DNA from: Antedon bifida
Taxonomy: Eukaryota > Echinodermata > Crinoidea > Comatulida > Antedonidae
DNA: 64,000 nt
NCBI GenBank assembly: GCA_963402885.1
Contig: OY727099.1
Coordinates: forward strand, 13,194,001 to 13,258,000
Direction: 5' to 3'
Shown: piece after piece, positions 11,601 to 19,542 of the stretch
Layout of the letters: every line of letters starts with the position of its first letter
How positions within the stretch are numbered: the first letter of the stretch is position 1
The notes under the pieces: generated by a model
Told to the model about the DNA's origin: nothing
Seen by the model: the letters and a program-made list of their open reading frames with translations, nothing else
Databases searched by the model: none
Translations under genes and position numbers: made by a program

Positions 11601-14600
11601 ACTGAAAGATTGTTGTCACATTGGGCCCAGTACTGGGGGACCAAGATCAGTTGTGATGATTCCCTACTCTTGTAGCTAGATCTAAATTATCCTATTAAAA
11701 GGATCAGAGGCAATGAAACAGAACTCAAACTCATGCCTCTCACACAAGTCTACTATCTCTTACAATTATGACATACCACATTATAATGATATAATTGAGT
11801 CTAGCCACAACAAATTTATTTTCTAATACAAGAATTCTATTAATTCGACTATTTTAGTGAAACAATTTTAATTGAAGATTTAAATTAATTACAGTATGTA
11901 TCATTGGCAATTTAATAAGATGCAATCTTTCAAATTTCAAAACAACCTGAAACAAACAGATTAAAGATATCTGTGATGGATCTATACTTCTCTGTTCAGA
12001 ACTCAAAGAATTTGATAATAGGGAGGTTTCGCAATCTTACGAATACGATAACGAAAACGGATACGTCATGCACACGTATTCGTTTTCGTAAGCCAGTAAA
12101 AATCTGTTTCGCATGGCAACGAAATATTCAGGACGCCGTCCAAAATATGACTGCGGTAAATTTGAGCGAAGCGCTGGTACGTGTTGCTTGGTGCTTATCT
12201 GCCTAGGCCTAGCGTAACATCAAAGCGAGTGAGGACTTTAAAAACTGCTATTTATCAAAATTGACCTGGCATTTTAGTAAATTACTTTCAATAAATCTAT
12301 AATTATATTATAATCATGAATCATTCCTGATTCAAATGCAAAATGTGCAAAATAGATCAAAAACTATACTCGTTTTGTAGTTACGAATATGACTGGTGAT
12401 ATTCGTCAACACGAATACGCTTTACGAATATGAAATGGGGATCAGCTCAAAAGTTTCAGAATGTGTGACATATCCGTTTTCGTATTCGTAAGGTTGCGAA
12501 ACCTCCCTAATAATATTCATGTTTGTACTCAGTATCTTCAGTTCTATTTGTCAGCGTTTTTAATTTGTTTTTATTTTTTATTTTTAATTCACACAATCCT
12601 TGACCACAATTATCATGACAAAGCATACTTTGTAAATATTTAAGTAATCTAAGTAATTTGTTCTTTTCTTATTTTATTTACTGTACTTGTTGCTCATCTC
12701 ATTGAGACTGTGCCTTTGATATAAAAGAGATACAATCTCAGTTCAGAGTAACTAATTGTTAAGATTCAAGAAATTGTATTAGTTTACTTATTTCTCTCAT
12801 TTTGCTTGGCATAATTAAGAAAATAAAACTACACAGAAAAATACATCAAATTGCAAAAACGTTATATACGTTAAAATATAATAATAATAAATAATATGCT
12901 AAAATAAGAATAAATGATGAACGTGTACATTTTTAGCCCTGTGGTACCAGACATGATTGTCAAAAAGTATTACTGTAATGCAGACTAAAAATAAGAAAAG
13001 AGAACTAATGAAGAATGATGCAAATATACATATTATTATTTACCAAATCTTCCTGTTCATGAAATGAATTTTCCATTGGATCTCCCATTTCTACATCATC
13101 TACTGCAATTACAAAACAAGGAAAAATTGTAAAGGATTCAACATTCAACAATTTCAAATTAATATAAGGCATAAATTAATAATTATATTCAGGAAAATTG
13201 AGAGAAAACTGAACATGCATTAGAACTGTTAATTATAACCATTTAGATATTATTTTTCAGTTAGGTAGAACTAATACATTATACCAAATGGCATGTGATG
13301 CATAATCAACCAATCAAATGACAAGGACACTCAGGTCTGTTACAACTTCATGAATAGTATTATTAACTTTACTTATATTTAAGTACTGATCACTAAAATA
13401 TCATATTGAAATATTCATCTCTCTATTAATAATTAAATTAGTCATATTGATAATTGTAGTTCATAATAAAATTATTTTCAATGTTTTTATGTTGCGAGAA
13501 TGTAGGCGAGTTTGGGACAGCTAAGAACACAATTCTATATAAGATAGATATAGGTTTTCTTAGTAAAAGTACATACAACTTATATCATGTGACTCTGGTA
13601 AATGTCCCGCTTCTGGAATATTCAGCCCATTATCCTCCACTGGTTCACCTGCAAACTCTGAATATTAAAAAAAGGTGTAAAAATAAATGTTGATAATCAG
13701 TAATTAAAAATAAAAAATAATTCAATCTTGAATTTACGTTTTAAATTTAAATTTGTCATTCATCCAAGTAAATACTAAAAGATATTCAAATCAACTGGAC
13801 AACAGGATTGTTAGTGGCAATGTTTCACATCCAATCCTGTATGCAACATCAGGCTCACTGGTGTTAGAGCGGTTAGAAAGGTTATTGACCTGTGACAGGA
13901 ATTTTAAATTGAATAGTATTTTTTAGCAAGAATTAATATTTATGTCATAAACAAAAAATCAGTACAAAAGCTATGCCGTTATCCTATGATATGGGCAACT
14001 TGTAGGCCTCATCGAATTACTAAATTAAAATCTTTCAACTTACCATTTAGATTTGTGTTCCCTAGAAACAAAGGTGTAGATTGCGGTACATTTGTAAGTG
14101 CATCTTCTAAGTTGGACAACTGCGCCACATCCATCAACAGTAGTCCGGATGGTAGAATGCTGCCGGTGTTAAAACGAAAGTCACCATGGTTTCCTAACAT
14201 TTCTCCTTTACGACTGGAATTAGACATAAATCAGATAACTTAAATATATAATATTTCCGTAATACATTCCTATAAGGGTCTTTCACACCTGTTTTGGCAC
14301 GGTTCCGGTCCGACGAATCGAACCTCAATGTTTCCGGAACCGTGCCGGAACAGGTGTGAAAGACTCTTAAGACCGCCATACTGCATTGAAACACCGGTTC
14401 TCGTCAGATCACCATAAGTAAAGTAACATTGGTTGCATTGCATTTCTACTTACCTGAGGAGAGGTGTGTCTTTACCAATATCATCTAATTTCTGTAGTGA
14501 CATTGGTGTCTGTACCATTAATTGAATCATCTAAGAATACATCAATAAAATAATATCTTATTACTAAAAATGCTAAATAAAAACACTGAAAATACAAATT

Positions 14601-17086
14601 GGAAACGACAACCATGATAAATATTTAAATGTAATTCAGGACTTGTGGTAATTAAAACTGGAGGTCCATTTACATTTATATGTACTGTATGTCATTTGAA
14701 ATATAAAATACAATCAAGTCAAATACATTGTTACTTAATAAATACTCAAAACACTTACGTTGTCGTTTTGATCAGTTGTTTTCATATTGACATTGTTAGA
14801 ATCTTGAATATCATCCAATAGAAGAAACTTGAATTAAAAATACATATACATATATATTTTTTATATTATTTACAAATTTGTCAATAGACCAAACTATACT
14901 ACTTCCTAATGTCAATGGCAAGTAATATGCAAATAATGAAGTTGAAGTTTATGAATGCAATGGTACAAATAATTTCATCTTTTACAAAATGGAATTAATT
15001 GTTCGACTACACGAATATAAAACATTATGGTACAAATAATTGTGTGGAACATTTCATCTTTCACAAAATGAAATTATTTGTTCGACTACACAAATATAAA
15101 ACTTTCATTAGATTTTTTATAGCACACTCTACTTTCAACGAGAGATGAACAGAATGATTGATACTATAGTTAGTCCATTGCAATCCATAGTAAGATAACG
15201 ACGCAGGATTAGTTAAAGATTGGTATAGCAGCACAAAAAGGCAGTTACAGCAAGTCAATCTAACAACAGGGCACTGAGCTCACCTTGCCAGATAGGAACT
15301 TGTAACATTCTTTTAATCTTATGTCTGGCTGCGACAAATACCACTTTGTGACACGCAGTGTACTGTATGTCAAGGGGCATGGAACTGATTGTGTCGCAGT
15401 CACAGATAAACCTGTTAGATATCCTTGGTTAATATAGCAATTGGATAATTAGCTATTTTTGCAATCAGAAGCTAATAAACACTCAGTCTAATACCTCTTT
15501 TACACAAATACCACCAAGCTAAACTCAAGGTTGAAAATAAAAAGTGTTGTTTACCTCTTGATCAGCATTTCTATCTGCAACTGAAACATCTTTATCATTG
15601 CCTTCTTTGTCTATTGAACTTGGTAATTGTTGCTTTCTATAAAATAAACATCAATATAATTTCATAAACTTGTTTTATTTGAAACTATTAAACATTTGAA
15701 ACTATTGAAACATACGGTATATAATACTGTACAATAAACACAATACTCGATCGTTATCATAACATTATCCACTAGCATTCATCAAACTTTTTCTAGTTGT
15801 ACTAAGGCAATCTAACAGGATGTTGATCTCCGGAGATCAAAGGGTTTATCTGTGGCTGCGACACTATCAGTTCCTCGCCCCTTAACAGACACCGTGTGAC
15901 GCGGAGATTATGTACATAGTACAGTACTGTTGGTATTTGTCGCAGCCATACATAAGATCAAATGACTAAAACAATTGAGCTCAGTGTCCTGTTGTTAGAT
16001 TGACTTGGTTGTACAAAATATCATGATTTAATAAAGCTTAACGTAACATCTAAAGTTGTGTCCAAGAGGGTTTTCCATTTGGACAGGAGGAAACTTTCTT
16101 TTAATAACCGCATAACTGGAACAAAATTGGAATTTCATTTATAATTTGTTTCACTTACCGTCTATTAGCCAACAAGTCTAAAGTCTGGTAAACCAGACTG
16201 TAGAGGTATTCTACTTTCTTACTGTATACACATGCAGAGCCTTGAATCAACAAAGCTGCTTCAGCAAAGTTCATTGTAGTTGCTCCTCCATCAAAAGATA
16301 TTTTGATTGTTTCAATCTGAATGAAAATTTATTTAAAAAACCAATATTTTCAGCAATATACTATTGCAACAAAAAAAAATCACCAATTATCGAAAGAGCA
16401 AGCCACAGTCATATTCCATTCTTTCTAAACTATGCACTGCCAATTGCCATTTTTAAAAGCCTGAAAATTGTCTTTAAAATGATCTGTTTGTAGACATAAA
16501 CATACTGTAGAAAGGTTTGACCAACAGGTAGAAAGTTCTACAACAGAGAGTTAAAAATATATATATAAAATTCTCTGAAATGACTGAATAGTTCTTTTAG
16601 CAGGGATCAAGGAAACAAATATTACTGTACCTTGAGCAGAATATTACCATGCAAAGGAATTATTTTGTTCTTGAGATTCTTATAGTTTCTAAATAATTAG
16701 TAACAATACTTGCTTCCACTTGGAAACAATGCAAGGCCATCCCGCATAAAAAATCTGACCAATAACGACACAATGGATTATTCGAACTGTCGATTATGAT
16801 TGGTCAACTCAATGTGTTACATTGTTGCATTGCGTCCAAATGGGAACCATTTAGCTTTAGTGGTCATTTCTTTTGAGATGTATGAATTTAAACAGCATGT
16901 GAGTGAGTGATAACAACCTACAGTACAGTACTTTGTGTGGAAGTATTAATTAATTCAAAACAGGGTTCATACCTCTTGGAGATATTCTTTAAGCTCTGCA
17001 GCGACATCCACTTCCCAGTTCTTTGTCAAGTCTCTGATTGGTTGCAGGAAATGTGCAAAGCGTTTTTCAAGTTCTCCTTGTGACAT
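5640..17086 (-). CDS. NCAPH2: Condensin-2 complex subunit H2 (kleisin), 16 coding exons, 586 aa
   Basis: Kleisin of condensin II, which bridges the SMC2/SMC4 heads and compacts chromosomes in the nucleus. Coding exons (transcript order): 17086-16973, 16316-16159, 15636-15555, 14827-14759, 14530-14454, 14213-14044, 13657-13580, 13102-13044, 11356-11242, 10741-10691, 9608-9481, 9022-8821, 8630-8575, 7988-7887, 7679-7521, 5780-5640. All junctions are GT/AG and phases close to 587 codons including the stop; human NCAPH2 is about 605. Signatures: [20 protein letters not shown] at residues 9-28; the [20 protein letters not shown] block in exon 2; [12 protein letters not shown] in exon 11; an acidic stretch in exon 12; [10 protein letters not shown]; the winged-helix C-terminus ([20 protein letters not shown]) and final [19 protein letters not shown]. 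The start is the conserved family Met. Uncertain point: exon 11's acceptor at 9609-9610 has a poor pyrimidine tract and reading frame continues upstream. Head to head with FANCE. Confidence 0.95.
7181..7425. repeat. Imperfect direct duplication (about 150 bp) in the last NCAPH2 intron
   Basis: ATCAGAAAAACCT, then CTTAATGATGTTTAACTTTT, then CAATxTTT...AGATC occur twice in the same order (about 7188-7295 and 7323-7415). Local tandem duplication within intron 5781-7520. The rest of that intron shows nothing recognisable. Confidence 0.6.
8030..8470. repeat. Degenerate tandem repeat around an AGAGCTG word (NCAPH2 intron)
   Basis: AGAGCTGGTACTG, AGAGCTGTATTTTG, AGAGCTGTTACTTTAACAG, AGAGCTTGCAG and AGAGCTGGTTCTGTAACAG recur every 60-90 bases. 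The middle (8275-8335) carries a CTAGTACATCTTTTGAGACAA block shared with 54.82 kb, so a dispersed element has landed in it or formed part of it. Confidence 0.5.
9185..9310 (+). repeat. Dispersed SINE-like element fragment
   Basis: Shares ordered blocks with 54736-54920 and with 8275-8335: GGTTCTGGT, AAGTCTTAAGGACT, GGTCCA...TACACACATGGCTC, AGAGTAGTAGGTCACCCGGT and GTGTACTGGTCCA. No poly-A tail is evident here. Inferred to be a SINE-like family because copies are short, dispersed and lack coding capacity. Confidence 0.5.
10540..10612 (+). repeat. Dispersed repeat copy (inverted copy at 23996-24076)
   Basis: Contains TACTATTGCACGCCATGTGA, a CAATCAAATGA block and TTTAGGTGTTATATAA. The reverse complement appears at 23996-24076 in FANCE intron 4, and a weaker copy at 13275-13335 (GGCATGTGATG, CAACCAATCAAATGAC). 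No coding potential. Confidence 0.6.
10972..11164. mobile_element. Short TIR element (MITE), family A copy 1, in NCAPH2 intron 9
   Basis: Starts GCTCTGTCTACACTACCAAA and ends GTGTAAACAGAG near 11102. A further partial right end (GTTTGATAGTGTTGACAGAG) lies at 11138-11160. The inside carries TACTACCATATTTGGGCA. Related copies are at 36720-36812, 54541-54674 and 56871-56996. Inverted ends with no ORF make this a non-autonomous DNA element. Confidence 0.65.
12021..12507. mobile_element. 487-bp TIR element (MITE) with 5-bp target duplication
   Basis: The left end GGGAGGTTTCGCAATCTTAC is mirrored at the right end by GTAAGGTTGCGAAACCTCCC; inverted match continues for about 37 bases with few mismatches. 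The element is flanked by TAATA at 12016-12020 and 12508-12512, consistent with a 5-bp target-site duplication. The inside repeats ACGAATACG-type words in both orientations and has no ORF. Superfamily not assigned. It lies in NCAPH2 intron 8 (11357-13043). Confidence 0.85.
14273..14370. mobile_element. Fold-back element of about 95 bp overlapping the NCAPH2 exon 5/6 intron
   Basis: GGGTCTTTCACACCTGTT...GGCACGGTTCCGG pairs with CCGGAACCGTGCCGGAACAG and GGTGTGAAAGACTCTT, leaving a loop of about 25 bases. It is GC-rich relative to its AT-rich intron, as expected for a recent small palindromic MITE. Position: intron 14214-14453. Confidence 0.75.
14945..15112. repeat. Direct duplication containing a TGGTACAAATAAT word
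   Basis: ATGGTACAAATAATT, then TTTCATCTTT(T/C)ACAAAATG, then TTGTTCGACTACAC.AATATA occur twice (14960-15020 and 15028-15105). A related word is at 24231-24320 and, inverted, at 56350-56390, so it also belongs to a dispersed family. Intron 14828-15554. Confidence 0.55.
15256..15424 (+). mobile_element. Short element, one half of an inverted pair in NCAPH2 introns
   Basis: CAATCTAACAACAGGGCACT at the left, a middle with CTGGCTGCGACAAATACCA, and a right end with TGTCGCAGTCACAGATAAAC followed by CTGTTAGAT. The reverse complement of the same unit is at 15805-16007, on the other side of exon 3 (15555-15636). Inner palindromic GCGACA words suggest a MITE-like unit; no ORF. Confidence 0.6.
15805..16007 (-). 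mobile_element. Second, inverted copy of the 15256-15424 element
   Basis: Reads (plus) AATCTAACAGGATG, GTTTATCTGTGGCTGCGACA, then GGTATTTGTCGCAGCCATAC and ends GTGTCCTGTTGTTAGATTG. Compared with the first copy it carries extra bases near CTCCGGAGATC. The two copies flank exon 3 in opposite orientation and could pair in the pre-mRNA around it. Confidence 0.6.
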
Positions 17087-17975
17087 TTTAAAATTGAACT
17101 AGAGAGGCCTAAATATTTTACAATAAAATCAATTAATAAATAAGTTTATTGAATTGTACAGTAATACACAACACAATCCTGTTTAGGGAGCTTTTGATTC
17201 ATATGATCGATGATGATGATCTCTAGGGTCATGTCAAATCTTTGTGCACATGCAGGGAAGTTGGGATGTGCTTCTTTGCTCATAACCTCGACACAGTTTT
17301 GCTGGTTTCAGGGGATGACTGACAACACATTGATTGACCTGAACTTATTGCTTCTTAGTAGCTACAGTATGTTGTTGCAAACTTCCTACATTACATTAAT
17401 ACTGTTGATTTGATCATGTCAGGTTCTTCATACTGTATTTAAATCATTAAATAAAAAATACTGTCAAACTAACCTAGCTAGGCCATACGGTATACGGATA
17501 ATAAGCATTTTTCACGAAATGTAAACAAATAATGCCGTGCCACGAAGCGTACCCAACAGAAATAACATAGAGTTTTTAGCATATTTTCAGAGGACAAGTT
17601 ACTTCAAAATTCGTAACTCCTTAATGGACAGTCCTATGGACAACATTTTTACTGTAAAATTAGGAAAGATTAGCCTACAACTGTGTGATTAAAAAAATTA
17701 AAAAATGTTTCTAATTTTTTTCTATCATACAGTGATGTATACCAATCTTTTAAAAACATTACAGTAATACTGTATTTCTTCTCATACGATCCTCCGTTAA
17801 AGCGTCTGAAATGCCCTGAAAATGCTATGTTACTGTATATCTGTTGATAACACTTTGTTGCACATCATTGTTTGTCATCGATCGATCGTTCGTTTAATTT
17901 TGGTTGCGCTGATTTGTATGGGCGCACTAGATACATTATCGCTGTTTTTAATGAAAATGCTCATTATGTTTCTAG
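17087..17975. promoter_or_regulatory. NCAPH2 upstream region / probable 5' UTR side of a divergent promoter
   Basis: No coding exon seen. A TTTAG|GCC acceptor-like site lies about 24 bases upstream of the NCAPH2 ATG (minus strand), so part of the 5' UTR may be on a separate exon. 17160-17820 is featureless AT-rich sequence with scattered short ORFs that show no recognisable motifs. Confidence 0.4.
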
Positions 17976-18510
17976 TTAAAGATGTATTGTCCCTTGAAAC
18001 ACAAAAAATGAAGGTCAAAATATTCTAAATTTAAATTGGCCATCAATATCAAAGTAATATTAAAGTTACTCACTTTAAGTCGAAAATTCGAGCCAAAAAC
18101 AACAAGTTTATGTAATTAACAGGTAAATTAGTTTGATTACATTTCGTCTGGAAAATCGTCGCGAGCGAAAGTAAACAAAGATTACAAACAATGAGTATGC
18201 ATTTGCATGATATGCTAATTAGGATTGTTTACAACTCGCAACGGTTGAGAAGGTATTTTCACACAGATCGCGAGGAAGTTTTATGATTATGCATAAAGAG
18301 TAGCCAAATAAGCGCATTGCATTATGGGATATGTTTTGATCGAAAACGTTGACTGGAAGTCAAAGTTATTTTTTGAACGAAAAAACGTCTGTATTTCAGT
18401 TAAAAGTTAATAACTATTAAGTATTATGACACTTCAAAATGACACACTTTTTTTTAAATCTTTTTTTTTTATTTTTTTTGGAATTAGTCAAAGGGACAAT
18501 ACATCTTTAA
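17976..18510. mobile_element. TIR element with TTAAAGATGTATTGTCCC ends, inside the NCAPH2/FANCE spacer
   Basis: Left end TTAAAGATGTATTGTCCCTT at 17976; right end GGGACAATACATCTTTAA finishing at 18510. The ends are inverted and both carry TTAA at the border, which may be a TTAA target (piggyBac-like) or part of the repeat. A shorter relative with the same ends is at 43053-43303. No transposase ORF. It includes ATTTGCAT near 18201, matching the POU octamer word, probably by chance. Confidence 0.7.
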
Positions 18511-18599
18511 TTTTTATAATATAGAAATTATAATAAATTAATAATACTATTGACATTTTTTTATGGGCTATTGCGTATTTCTTATTTTACAGTTAATTA

Positions 18600-19110
18600 C
18601 GAAAATCATTCTAGGCCTAGGCCCTAATACCTCGCAATAAAACTCGACCGATTTCAAACGTGACCAATATCATCAAACTAGGGTCTATTCCATCAAAAGT
18701 AGGCCTCTGCCTGGGGCTTATTTAATATTAGCTGTAGCGGCGCACCATAAAAAATGCCGGAAGCTGATTTTAACGCGAACAAAATCATCATAAACTCTAG
18801 GCCTAGGCCTACTCTACTACCTAGCCTAGGGCCTAGCTAGAGTAGAGAGGCCGAGAGAGGGCCTAAACTGAATGTCCCTCAGGCCTAGGCTAGGCTAGTA
18901 GGCTTTATCTTCTAGCCTATGAAGGCCCTGCTAGGCCTAGCCTAGGCCATTTAGGCCTACTAGCTAGGCCTAGGCCTACTACTAGCCTAGCTAGAGTAGA
19001 GAGGCCGGCCTAGCTAGCTAGAACTAGCCTAGTAGGGCCTAGGCTATCTGTTATGTTAGTTAGGCCAGGCATAGGCCTAGGCTAGGCTAGCTAGCCTAGC
19101 CTGCTATGAT
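18600..19110. repeat. Aperiodic TAGGCC/CTAG word cluster 5' of FANCE
   Basis: From about 18,790 to 19,110 the sequence is written almost entirely with TAGGCCTA, CTAG, TAGGC and GAGAGGCC words in irregular order, with no fixed period. 18,640-18,790 is a fragment related to the 19861-20830 element (ACTCGACCGATTTCAAACG, GCTGATTTTAACGCG). Similar word clusters are at 19690-19830, 59110-59510 and 60240-60560. Confidence 0.8.
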
Positions 19111-19279
19111 TGATATTCCTACCTTTGCAGATTATTATTCTACACCTTACCTAGGCAAGCTTCGGTATATTACTTATCCTATTGTAAATAATATAACATT
19201 ATTATTACTTACTCTAGCCTAGGCCTACTGCTGCTGTGATATGATGTAATATTTTTACCTTCTTCATCAATTCAGAAAT

Positions 19280-19294
19280 CCCCGCGCGAAAAAA
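19280..19294 (-). promoter_or_regulatory. E2F-like site (TTTTCGCGCGGGG) upstream of FANCE
   Basis: CCCCGCGCGAAAAA on plus reads TTTTTCGCGCGGGG on minus, a strong match to the E2F consensus TTTSSCGC. It sits 250 bases before the FANCE ATG and is followed by a CpG-rich GACGTGCGCGCGCAG at 19322-19336. E2F control would suit both flanking genes (DNA repair, condensin). A motif match only. Confidence 0.5.
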
Positions 19295-19416
19295 CACCAA
19301 CAATCAACTAGGCCTAGATGGTGACGTGCGCGCGCAGCTCAACAAATAAACCTCCTATCCGATCCGCCCTTCTTTGGAGCGAGGTTTAGAAGGCTGGGTG
19401 TAGTATGCCCTTTCTT

Positions 19417-19454
19417 ATTGGATAAAGAAACCATGACCTTTTTAATAAGCCAAT
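19417..19454. promoter_or_regulatory. Pair of CCAAT boxes upstream of FANCE
   Basis: ATTGG at 19417-19421 and CCAAT at 19450-19454 are 33 bases apart, close to the roughly three-turn spacing often seen for NF-Y sites in cell-cycle promoters. The second is 89 bases before the FANCE ATG. Supporting evidence is position only. Confidence 0.4.
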
Positions 19455-19542
19455 TACATCACACATAGGTTTGTTTATTTCTGTTAACCACATGTGCCAT
19501 GTGCCAGTGCCACACTCGTACCCCAGTCAACGTTGAAAAGGA

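Noticed and set aside
16242..16493. 83-codon plus-strand ORF across NCAPH2 exon 2
   Set aside because: Antisense to a clearly matched NCAPH2 exon with good splice sites.
18790..19110. TAGGCC runs as interstitial telomere sequence
   Set aside because: Units are TAGGCCTA/CTAG, palindromic and aperiodic, not TTAGGG tandem repeats.
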